64,000 nucleotides of DNA from the NCBI GenBank assembly GCA_963975245.1, contig CAXBFJ010000007.1:186001-250000 (forward strand), given 5' to 3'. Positions 44,175 through 51,630 of this stretch are shown one piece after another (the stretch's first letter is position 1; each line of letters opens with the position of its first letter). Both the position numbers and the translations under genes were made by a program. A model generated the notes under the pieces. It was not told the DNA's origin. It was given only the letters and a program-made list of their open reading frames with translations, and did not search any database. The stretch is from Panacagrimonas sp963975245 (GTDB lineage Bacteria > Pseudomonadota > Gammaproteobacteria > Nevskiales > Nevskiaceae).

Positions 44175-45093
44175 GCGCAGCCTGGACTGCCTTTTTTACT
44201 TCAGCCCAGGCCATAGAACCTGGAATTGCAGGATCAAAATGTCCTGCTCCCGGGATCTCAATCAGTGAGACCCTGTCGCCAGCGTCCTTGGCTTTGTTGA
44301 CGTACCGCCGCGCGAGAGCCGGCGGGACGATGCCGTCGTGTTCGCCCTGTATCAACCACTGCGGTATGCCCAATGGAAGCAGCGCCAGGGGTGAGCCTTG
44401 CTGGTAGCGCTGGTGCTGTTGTTTGGCATCGCCGCCCATGAGCTCGCTCACAACAGCATTACAGCCGCCCGGCAGGTCGCCATAGCCAGCAAGATCGCCA
44501 ATGGCAGCGAGTCCGACAACCGCCTGTAGCGCCTGCGGGCGCTCAACGTATAGCTCGCCGGACGCCTCCAGTTGTCCGCGACCAGCAAGCCAAAGCGCCA
44601 GATGTCCGCCCGCCGAGTGCCCTAGGCCGATGACGCTTTCTGTGTCCAAGGCGTACTCGTCAGAGATTATTTTCAGATGATCTGCTGCCGTGGCTGCGTC
44701 ACGGAAAGTGCCGGGCCAGCCGCCACCAGAATTTCCAAGCCTGCGATATTCCACATTCCAGGTTGCCACTTTCAGCTCACGAGTGAGTGCAGCTGCCAGA
44801 TGCTCGAAATAGTCGAGGCCGAATTGGGCTAGCCAGCAACCGCCATGCAGAAGCATCAGCACAGGGTAGGGCCCGTTGCCGTCCGCAGGCACTCGCAATT
44901 CGCCGAACTGAGCGGGTTCGGGACCGTAGCGCAGCCGCTTGCCTGCTGGCGGTGGCGGCATTTCCTGGATCTGCGGCCAGCTGATTGGCTCACCGGAGTC
45001 GCCAGAAGCGATAGCGTCCCGGGCCAGAAAAAGGCCGCTGAGGAACAGGCTGAACAGCAGGCAAAGCCGTGGGTGTCGCCGGGGTACTTTCAC
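44158..45093 (-). CDS. Exported alpha/beta hydrolase (esterase/lipase-like)
   Basis: A 311-residue alpha/beta hydrolase with N-terminal signal ('RHPRLCLLFSLFLSGLFLARDAIA'). It has the oxyanion motif 'LLHGGCWLAQFG', the nucleophile elbow 'GLGHSAGGHLALWLAG' (G-x-S-x-G), an acidic residue region 'QGEHDGIVPPALARR' and the catalytic His in 'IPGAGHFDPAIPG'. I prefer the GTG at 45093 with AGAGG about eight bases upstream. An ATG at 45168 would overlap the start codon of the divergent gene. The substrate is unknown. The 3' end overlaps arfB by 17 bases. Confidence 0.82.
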   Translation of the reverse strand: MKVPRRHPRLCLLFSLFLSGLFLARDAIASGDSGEPISWPQIQEMPPPPAGKRLRYGPEPAQFGELRVPADGNGPYPVLMLLHGGCWLAQFGLDYFEHLAAALTRELKVATWNVEYRRLGNSGGGWPGTFRDAATAADHLKIISDEYALDTESVIGLGHSAGGHLALWLAGRGQLEASGELYVERPQALQAVVGLAAIGDLAGYGDLPGGCNAVVSELMGGDAKQQHQRYQQGSPLALLPLGIPQWLIQGEHDGIVPPALARRYVNKAKDAGDRVSLIEIPGAGHFDPAIPGSMAWAEVKKAVQAALSPVR

Positions 45094-45166
45094 GACGCCG
45101 GCCTCTGAGTCTGACCAGCCAGCGTAGAATCGCCAGCATCGTTGGATATCAGGAAAGGGCGTTCGC

Positions 45167-45673
45167 ATGTCATTGAGTATGTCTCAGGTTGCAGTTCCTA
45201 CCTTGCTGCGTGCACTGGCCAATCTTCAGGCGGTGCTGGGCAAGGCCGCAGCGCATTGCGCAGAAAAAAAGATTGATCCGTCAGCGCTGGTGTCTTTCCG
45301 GCTCTACCCGGACATGCTGCCGCTGAGCGCTCAGGTGCAGATTGCCACGGATATGTCCAAGGGCTGTGTTGCGCGCCTGGCCGGGATTGACGCACCCAAG
45401 TTTGTCGACGACGAGAACAGTTTCGAGCAACTTCAGGCACGTATCGACAAGACCATTGCATTCATCAAGGACGTGGATTTGAGCGCGATTGATGGTACGG
45501 AAGACAAACCCATCGTCATGAAAACACCTCGCGGCGAACTCAAATTCACTGGTCAGAACTATCTGATGAACTTTGTTCAGCCCAATGTCTATTTTCATGC
45601 AACAACGGTCTACAACATCCTGAGGCACAACGGTGTCGTGCTCGGGAAAATGGATTTTCTCGGCAGGCCCTGA
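45167..45673 (+). CDS. DUF1993 family protein
   Basis: A 168-residue soluble protein resembling the DUF1993 family, which has a DinB-like four-helix fold. Visible blocks are 'VPTLLRALANLQAVLGKAAAH', 'LVSFRLYPDMLPLSAQVQIATD' and 'NYLMNFVQPNVYFHATTVYNILRHNGV', which contain His residues that could bind metal. The function is unknown. The ATG at 45167 is kept as the start; this rules out the longest possible start of the divergent esterase. It is followed after 12 bases by the Mrr-fold membrane protein. Confidence 0.8.
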   Translation: MSLSMSQVAVPTLLRALANLQAVLGKAAAHCAEKKIDPSALVSFRLYPDMLPLSAQVQIATDMSKGCVARLAGIDAPKFVDDENSFEQLQARIDKTIAFIKDVDLSAIDGTEDKPIVMKTPRGELKFTGQNYLMNFVQPNVYFHATTVYNILRHNGVVLGKMDFLGRP

Positions 45674-45685
45674 GTCTGTTCGCGC

Positions 45686-46789
45686 ATGCGTATCGGATTT
45701 CTTGTAGCGGTGTTGATTTGGTCGGTTCAACTGCGGGCCGAGTTGCCCTACTGGATTTGCACAAGCGAATCAGGAAGCAGGGCCGTGCAGGATCATCCCT
45801 GTGCAAACGACCCCGATGCGCCGCCAACCGGGCAGGTGACGGAAGATAAAGAGCCTGAGAAGGAGCGGCCCGCGGCCGCCAGAGATGAGACCACAGCGGA
45901 CCCTCTGGGTATCTGGAATAACCAATGGCGTCGGTTTGTGGACAAGCTCGATCGGGCGGGCGCTGGGTTGGCGGGCAAGATGCCGTCGCTGGCACCCCTG
46001 ATCGACTCCCTCAAACGCCCCTGGTTATGGCTGGGTTTGTGCGCGTTGATCGCGCTCTGGTTGTTGGTGCGATTAAGTCGGCGGCTGCTCTGGGCCTACA
46101 GGAGTTGGCGTTATCGCAGGAGGCCATCCGCGTGGACCGACCATTACGCCCAGAGACCCCTTGAAAGTAAGCCCGGCAGGGCAAGTACTTCTGCCGGAAA
46201 GAAAGTGCGCAAAGCGCCAAGCGTTGAGCAAACGGTTCCCGCTGTAGCAGAGATCGAGGCGCCGGCAGTCGTGGGCGATAGTGCCTCCATCCTGGGGCCG
46301 GACCGCTTTACTCCCGCGCTGTTGCAAAAATTCGAGACTGCTCAGTTTGGCGAGATGTGCGTCAGGCTCTGGCGAATGCGCGGTTTGCGAGCAGCCTATG
46401 ATCCCGATAAGGACCTGTCAAAGCACACCTTGATTCTGTTGCAGCGACCTGCTGAGCCGCGCAAGCCCTATGGCATTGCCATGTGCATTTGTAACCCGAA
46501 AGACGCCCTTGGCGCGGAAACCGTCAATGAGCTGATTCGCCTGATGAAGCTGCGCCGCTGTGAGTACGGCGCCATCATGACGCCCGGTGAATTCAGCGCC
46601 GAAGCCCGTGATCAGGTGCGCGGCAAGAACATTGAGCTCAAGGGTTCCATCACACTGATGATCGAGCTTGAGGCACTGTCAGACCGGCAGCGGAAAAATC
46701 TGTTGGCGGTGGTGACCAGCGAGCCGGAAGATGATTTTTTTGTCGAGCCGCCCATGCAGGCCAATGTGCGGAAGGAACCCACATTGTAA
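45686..46789 (+). CDS. Membrane protein with degenerate Mrr-like (PD-(D/E)xK) domain
   Basis: A 367-residue protein. It begins with a signal peptide and a short two-cysteine segment ('PYWICTSESG' ... 'DHPCAND'), has one membrane helix at about 112-130 ('PWLWLGLCALIALWLLVRL'), a basic region, and a C-terminal domain (about 205-330) that follows the Mrr-type restriction endonuclease fold: 'FTPALLQKFETAQFGEMCVRLWRMRGLRAA', 'TVNELIRLMKLRRCEYGAIMTPGEFSAEARDQ', 'IELKGSITLMIELEAL'. The catalytic D...QxK is not intact: the 'QCK'-equivalent reads 'CICNPK'. It is therefore more likely a binding or structural domain than a nuclease. The function is unknown. Confidence 0.68.
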   Translation: MRIGFLVAVLIWSVQLRAELPYWICTSESGSRAVQDHPCANDPDAPPTGQVTEDKEPEKERPAAARDETTADPLGIWNNQWRRFVDKLDRAGAGLAGKMPSLAPLIDSLKRPWLWLGLCALIALWLLVRLSRRLLWAYRSWRYRRRPSAWTDHYAQRPLESKPGRASTSAGKKVRKAPSVEQTVPAVAEIEAPAVVGDSASILGPDRFTPALLQKFETAQFGEMCVRLWRMRGLRAAYDPDKDLSKHTLILLQRPAEPRKPYGIAMCICNPKDALGAETVNELIRLMKLRRCEYGAIMTPGEFSAEARDQVRGKNIELKGSITLMIELEALSDRQRKNLLAVVTSEPEDDFFVEPPMQANVRKEPTL

Positions 46790-46812
46790 TGATGGGTCCC
46801 ATGAGATATCAC

Positions 46813-46831
46813 CCGGCCAATGGCTGGCCGG
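46813..46831. repeat. Hairpin after the Mrr-fold gene
   Basis: CCGGCCA (46813-46819) pairs with TGGCCGG (46825-46831) around ATGGC. It lies 24 bases after the stop and may end that transcript. Confidence 0.45.
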
Positions 46832-46838
46832 ATTCCCC

Positions 46839-46852
46839 AGCGCCATGGCGCT
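46839..46852. repeat. 14-base perfect palindrome upstream of the LLM oxidoreductase
   Basis: AGCGCCATGGCGCT is fully self-complementary. It sits seven bases after the preceding hairpin and 34 bases before the ATG at 46886; possible operator. Confidence 0.35.
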
Positions 46853-46885
46853 GTTCATTCCATTCAAACTGATTCCAAACACGCG

Positions 46886-47881
46886 ATGAGCAAACCCGCA
46901 CTATCGGTGCTTGATCTGGCACCTGTGACAACGGATACCCCGCCATCGGTGGCACTGCGCCGCACAGTGGATCTGGCGCTTCTGGCAGAGCGATGTGGAT
47001 ATGCGCGGTACTGGTTTGCGGAGCATCACAGTCTGGGCAGTGTCGCCAGCAGCGCTCCCGAGATTCTGATTGCGCATGTGGCATCTCACACCAAGCGCAT
47101 CAGGGTGGGATCGGGAGGCATCATGTTGCCCAACCATGCTCCGCTGCGAGTGGCCGAGGCGTTCCAGACCCTGGCCGCGCTTTATCCGGGGCGAATCGAT
47201 CTGGGTATTGGCAGAGCCCCGGGCTCGGATCGGGCGGCCAGCATGGCCATGCGTGCAGCGGACGGCGAGCATTTCTCACAGCTAATGACAGAAATGCTGG
47301 CGCTGTCGCGCGGGAAATTGCTGGCGTCGCATCCCTTGCACAGCGTCACGGTCATGCCCACTGACGTACCGTTGCCGCCGGTCTGGATTCTGGGTTCCAG
47401 CGGCGCAAGCGCAGCCTCCGCCGGTGCGGCCGGATTCGGGTATGGCTTTGCCTCGCACTTCAGTCCTGCACCGCCGGGGCCAGCGCTAAACGCCTACCGG
47501 TCCAGCTTCAAGCCCTCCGACGCTTTTCCCGAGCCACACGCCGTTCTGGCCGTCGCGGTCGTTTGTGCCGACACGCAGGAAGAGGCCGAGGACCTGGCAT
47601 TGAGCATGGAGTTGACCTGGCTCCGTATTACGCGAGGAGAATTCTTACCGCTTCCAAGCCGGGAAGAAGCCCGCGCGTATCCCTGGACCGATGTCGAGCG
47701 GGAATCACTGCGGCGTCAGCGCGGGCCCAGCATTGTGGGTACGCCGGACCTGGTGCAAGAACAGCTGCAAGCCATGGCAGCCGAATGCGGCGCGAATGAG
47801 CTCATGGTGGTGTCAAATATCTCCGATCACGCGGCGCGCCTGCGCTCCTACGAGTTGCTCGGACAGGCCTTTGCTCAGTGA
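46886..47881 (+). CDS. LLM-class flavin-dependent oxidoreductase (luciferase-like)
   Basis: A 331-residue TIM-barrel flavoprotein of the bacterial luciferase-like family (MsnO8/YhbW-type subgroup). Typical blocks are 'LSVLDLAPV', 'AERCGYARYWFAEHHSLGSVASSAPEI', 'IRVGSGGIMLPNHAPLRVAEAF', 'PGRIDLGIGRAPGSD' and 'VWILGSSGASAASAGAAGFGYGF'. The start at 46886 is the one that fits the family; the longer frame is not conserved. The substrate is unknown. No flavin reductase gene is adjacent. Confidence 0.9.
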   Translation: MSKPALSVLDLAPVTTDTPPSVALRRTVDLALLAERCGYARYWFAEHHSLGSVASSAPEILIAHVASHTKRIRVGSGGIMLPNHAPLRVAEAFQTLAALYPGRIDLGIGRAPGSDRAASMAMRAADGEHFSQLMTEMLALSRGKLLASHPLHSVTVMPTDVPLPPVWILGSSGASAASAGAAGFGYGFASHFSPAPPGPALNAYRSSFKPSDAFPEPHAVLAVAVVCADTQEEAEDLALSMELTWLRITRGEFLPLPSREEARAYPWTDVERESLRRQRGPSIVGTPDLVQEQLQAMAAECGANELMVVSNISDHAARLRSYELLGQAFAQ

Positions 47882-47975
47882 GCATCATGAAGCAGGCCGC
47901 TGTGGCGCTGGTACGGACGGCGAAGGCGTAGTGTTCATGTGACAATATGAAAAATCACGATAGGAATCGCTCGAT

Positions 47976-48839
47976 ATGACGCGCTCAGCCTGGGTGGGAT
48001 TAGCCATTGGCGTCGCAGTGCTGGCCGGCATCTACTGGTTCATGTACGGACCAGAAGATCCGGTGGACATCCTGCAAGCACCGCCTCCGCCGACGCTGGA
48101 AACGCGCGACGTGCCCGACCCCTCGCAGTCCGAGCCGGTTATCCAACACCCGCTGCCTGAAGCACCGCCGGAAGAAGAGGCAGAGGAAGAAGTAGAAGAC
48201 CTGCCCGAGTTGGAAGCCAGCGACGAAGTCACTGGTAAAACGCTGCGCGAATTGTTTGGCGCCGCACCTGCTGAATCCCTGTTGGTGCCCAAGGATATCG
48301 TTCGCCGTTTTGTGTTGACCGTAGACTCGCTGGACCGCGATCCGCTTCCCCTGTGGCTGCGGCCGGTGCGCCGGGTTCCCGGTTTGTACAAGGTTGATCG
48401 GGAAGAGCTGCCGCGTGAAGAAGGAGGCGATGCGGAATCGGCACGCTTGCCGCCGCCCGAGAAGGTCACAACCAGTGATGAGAACCTTCGACGTTACGCG
48501 CCGCTGATGGCAATGGTCGAGGCAGCGGACATCGACAAGCTCGCCGCAGCCTACCGGCGCTACTACCCGCTGATGCAAGACAGCTACGATCAGCTAGGTA
48601 ATCCTCGATCGCGCTATTTCAATGACCGTTTCATCCAGATCATTGATCATCTTTTGGCAACGCCGGAAATCGAGGGCCCCCTAGAACTGGTCCGCCCTAA
48701 GGTCATATACAAGTTTGCCGACCCCGACCTCGAAGAACGCTCGTCTGGTCAGAAAATGATGTTGCGCATCGGCGTAGACAATGCGCGAAAGGTGAAGGCC
48801 AAGCTGCGCCAGTTGAGGTCGCGTCTGACCCGCCGATAA
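47976..48839 (+). CDS. DUF3014 domain membrane-anchored protein
   Basis: A 287-residue protein with one N-terminal membrane helix ('AWVGLAIGVAVLAGIYWFMY') and a Pro/Glu-rich spacer (about residues 35-80). The globular domain resembles DUF3014 ('LRELFGAAPAESLLVPKDIVRRFVLTVDSL', 'RRYAPLMAMVEAADIDKLAAAYRRYYPLMQDSY', 'YFNDRFIQIIDHLLATPEI'). It is probably periplasmic. The function is unknown. It is followed 140 bases later by the orphan AAA+ ATPase. Confidence 0.85.
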   Translation: MTRSAWVGLAIGVAVLAGIYWFMYGPEDPVDILQAPPPPTLETRDVPDPSQSEPVIQHPLPEAPPEEEAEEEVEDLPELEASDEVTGKTLRELFGAAPAESLLVPKDIVRRFVLTVDSLDRDPLPLWLRPVRRVPGLYKVDREELPREEGGDAESARLPPPEKVTTSDENLRRYAPLMAMVEAADIDKLAAAYRRYYPLMQDSYDQLGNPRSRYFNDRFIQIIDHLLATPEIEGPLELVRPKVIYKFADPDLEERSSGQKMMLRIGVDNARKVKAKLRQLRSRLTRR

Positions 48840-48979
48840 AGTTGGCCGATGGCGAGCCGGTTGCACGCTTGCCTGCCTTGTGTCAGGCCGCATGTCAGAG
48901 TGCGGTGACTGTTTGTCGGCCTCGTGGTCCGTGCAGGCTTTTGCCCAATTAATCTGGCCGCAATTTCAGGGGACAAGCA

Positions 48980-50299
48980 ATGTTTGGAATGGGATTGAAG
49001 AAAGGGCGTCAGGACTCGGTATCGCAGGGCGGGCCCAGGCCCGAACTGATCGTGTACAGCGATGCGGGGCCGCAGCTCGACCTGTCGCGTGGCGAGGCCT
49101 ATCAGAGACACCTCGAAGCAGGGCGTCGCTTCGAGTTCCGCCAGATTCCAACCGTGTTCGAACGTGAGCCCATCGACAGTGATTTCGTCATGGCCATGTT
49201 CATCAACACCACTGCACTGGACGCACTGGCAGATACCGTGATGGCGCGCCGGCGAGACGCTACGCCCTTGACGCTGATCATTGCAGTCATGCCTTCTCAA
49301 CTGGTCGCACTGGGCCAATGGCTGGACCGGCGCGCCAATGAAGATCGCCTCGCCGGTATTCGTCTGATGGTGGCCAACTCCGAGAACCGGGTCTGGGAGC
49401 AATTGTCAGCACGCATGGTGCCGGTGACCGAAACCAACTTGATTCGCATGCCGATGACCACCGAAGTGGAAAATGCGAGCTATCGCAATTTCTATGTGTT
49501 CAGCGACAAGCTGCAGGCGCTGGTGGCCAGGGTGCGCGCATTTGCGCAGAACGGTATTCATCGCGCCTACCTGCTGGGCGGACCGGGCAGCGGCAAGACC
49601 TCGCTGGCTTTCTACTATTTCCTGATGCGGAACAAGGGACGCTTCGTCTCGGTCAACCTTGCGGCGGAAAACACCGGCGACAAGTCCGCCGTCAAATCAC
49701 TCCTGTGTGGTCATGTAGCCGGCGCGTTTCCGGGCGCTGGCGCGCGCATCGGCGCCTTCACGCAGGCGCGTGATGGTGTCTGCTTCCTGGATGAAAGCCA
49801 CGGGGTGATGGGGCCGGTTATGGAAGTTCTGATGGAGGCACTGGATAACAGCCAGTACCTGCCATTTGGCGCCGCTGCGAAACAGAAGCTGGATTGCGCG
49901 CTGCTGTTTGCAACCAACCGCGGCTGGCAGCACCTGATGGAGTCCGTCAACATTGATGAATTCACGCGACTGGGCGCGGCAACACTTAACGTTCCCGAAC
50001 TGTCTCAGCGTGAGGAAGACATGATTGCCGTCACCGCCAGCATGCTGGCCAAGCTGGCCGCGGGTTGCACCAACTGGAAAGCGCCCACCGGCTTGCAGGA
50101 TGATGCATGGGAACTGATCCGTCAGTGCCGTTGGCATGGCAATGCGCGTGCCCTGGTGCGGACCTTGGAGGCCGCTTTCGTGGATTGCGCTTCGCGTGGG
50201 ATCGACAGCTTGCTACCCGCAGAAGATATACAGACCGGCATTAATCTCTGGGAGCCGGCGGATCACCATAGCCATCAGATCTACGGCACCACCCCCTGA
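48980..50299 (+). CDS. Orphan AAA+ ATPase derived from sigma54 activators, without DNA-binding domain
   Basis: A 439-residue protein. Residues about 1-175 are a domain I do not recognise (not a receiver: no phospho-Asp pattern). Residues about 175-415 align with the sigma54-activator AAA+ core: Walker A 'GPGSGKT' (201-207), the L1 loop 'GHVAGAFPGA' (244-253) where activators have GAFTGA, Walker B 'GVCFLDES' (266-273), sensor I 'LLFATNR' (308-314), 'LNVPELSQREEDM' and sensor II 'WHGNARAL' (385-392). The key Thr of GAFTGA is Pro, and no helix-turn-helix follows. It probably does not activate sigma54 and may drive another remodelling process. A good ribosome site (AGGGG) precedes the ATG. Confidence 0.8.
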   Translation: MFGMGLKKGRQDSVSQGGPRPELIVYSDAGPQLDLSRGEAYQRHLEAGRRFEFRQIPTVFEREPIDSDFVMAMFINTTALDALADTVMARRRDATPLTLIIAVMPSQLVALGQWLDRRANEDRLAGIRLMVANSENRVWEQLSARMVPVTETNLIRMPMTTEVENASYRNFYVFSDKLQALVARVRAFAQNGIHRAYLLGGPGSGKTSLAFYYFLMRNKGRFVSVNLAAENTGDKSAVKSLLCGHVAGAFPGAGARIGAFTQARDGVCFLDESHGVMGPVMEVLMEALDNSQYLPFGAAAKQKLDCALLFATNRGWQHLMESVNIDEFTRLGAATLNVPELSQREEDMIAVTASMLAKLAAGCTNWKAPTGLQDDAWELIRQCRWHGNARALVRTLEAAFVDCASRGIDSLLPAEDIQTGINLWEPADHHSHQIYGTTP

Positions 50300-50319
50300 A
50301 GCTACCGGGTCCTGAGTGA

Positions 50320-50345
50320 TGCCGCCCATGAGCTCATGGGCAGCA
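50320..50345. repeat. 26-base near-perfect palindrome between convergent genes
   Basis: Bases 50324-50341 are an exact 18-base palindrome and the symmetry continues three more bases on each side past one mismatch. It lies between the ends of the AAA+ gene and pfp. There is no T run; it is a possible shared terminator or a protein site. Confidence 0.5.
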
Positions 50346-50362
50346 CTCCAGACTGCTCCTGA

Positions 50363-51619
50363 TCAGATCGAGAAGGGCGCCAGTTTCTTGCCCACCGCAA
50401 GGTTTTTCAGGGTGACGTAATCAGGCAGGCCCTGTTTGTAGGGCGTGGACGCTTCGCCCTGAATCAATGGCAGCAGATAACGCCTGCATTCATCGGTAAT
50501 GTGAAAGCCATCGTCGCTGATGAAACTGCGCGGCATTTTCTTTTCTACGTTGGCGACCTGGTCCAGCGGTGCGCTGCCGGTTGTCCATTTATACGGGGAG
50601 TCGCTTTCACGTTCGATGCTGACCATGACGCCGGATGCGCCTTGCAGCGCCATCTCTACCGCAGCCTTGCCGGTGGCATAGGCCTGTTCCACATCAACCG
50701 CACTGGCCACATGGCGGGCTGCGCGCATGAGATAGTCCGCAATCGCGTAGTGGTATTTGTAGCCAAGCTTTTCGTTGATCAGACGGGCCAGCAGGGGGGC
50801 CAGGCCGCCGAGCTGTGAGTGACCAAAGGCGTCCTTGCCGCCAGCTTCGGACAGAAACTCGCCATCGGCGTTGCGCAGGCCTTCGCTGACCACCATGGCG
50901 CAATAGCCGTATTGCTCCACGCTGGACTGCACGGCCCGCAGAAAGGCGGCCTCGTCGAAAACGATTTCCGGAAACAGGATCAGTTGCGGCGCATCGCCCA
51001 GCTTTTCTGCTGCCAGACCACCTGCGGCAGCTGTCCAACCTGCATGCCGGCCCATGACCTCCAGGATGAACACCTTGGTCGACGTCAGGCACATGCTGGC
51101 CAGATCAAAACCGGCCTCGCGGATGGATACGGCGGTGTACTTGGCAACGGAGCCGAATCCGGGGCAGCAGTCGGTCAGGGGCAGGTCATTGTCCATTGTT
51201 TTGGGCACATGGATGGCCTGCAGCGAATAGCCCATTTTCTCGCTGAGCTGGCTGACCTTGAGGCAGGTGTCGGCTGAGTCTCCGCCACCGTTATAGAAAA
51301 AATAGCCGATGTCATGAGCGCGGAACACGTCGATCAGTCGCTCGTACTGCTCGCGATGCGTATCCAGACCCTTGAGCTTGTGGCGGCAGGAGCCAAACGC
51401 GCCGCCGGGGGTGTGGCTCAGGGCGGCAATATCGGCGTTCGACTCCAGCGAGGTGTCGATGAGATCTTCGGTGAGGGCGCCAATGATGCCGTTGCGTCCA
51501 GCCAGTACCTTGCCGATCTTGTCGGGGTGCTTGCGGGCGGTTTCGATAACGCCCTGAGCCGATGCATTGATGACGGCAGTGACGCCACCTGACTGCGCGT
51601 AGAACGCGTTCCGTGGCAT
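50363..51619 (-). CDS. pfp: Pyrophosphate-dependent 6-phosphofructokinase (clade B2 type)
   Basis: A 418-residue phosphofructokinase that uses PPi, working in both directions between fructose-6-phosphate and fructose-1,6-bisphosphate. PPi use is inferred from 'YFFYNGGGDSADTC' and 'IHVPKTMDNDLPLTDCCPGFGS', where ATP enzymes differ, and from the close match to the Methylococcus/Xanthomonas-type enzyme ('MPRNAFYAQSGGVTAVINAS'). Substrate-binding 'EVMGRHAGWTAAAGGLA' is present. It follows fbp by 11 bases on the same strand, so both are made together. Confidence 0.93.
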   Translation of the reverse strand: MPRNAFYAQSGGVTAVINASAQGVIETARKHPDKIGKVLAGRNGIIGALTEDLIDTSLESNADIAALSHTPGGAFGSCRHKLKGLDTHREQYERLIDVFRAHDIGYFFYNGGGDSADTCLKVSQLSEKMGYSLQAIHVPKTMDNDLPLTDCCPGFGSVAKYTAVSIREAGFDLASMCLTSTKVFILEVMGRHAGWTAAAGGLAAEKLGDAPQLILFPEIVFDEAAFLRAVQSSVEQYGYCAMVVSEGLRNADGEFLSEAGGKDAFGHSQLGGLAPLLARLINEKLGYKYHYAIADYLMRAARHVASAVDVEQAYATGKAAVEMALQGASGVMVSIERESDSPYKWTTGSAPLDQVANVEKKMPRSFISDDGFHITDECRRYLLPLIQGEASTPYKQGLPDYVTLKNLAVGKKLAPFSI

Positions 51620-51630
51620 GAGATCCGTCC

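Noticed and set aside
45686..46789. A restriction or defence system around the Mrr-like domain
   Set aside because: The catalytic residues are not intact and there is no methyltransferase, helicase or other defence gene next to it.
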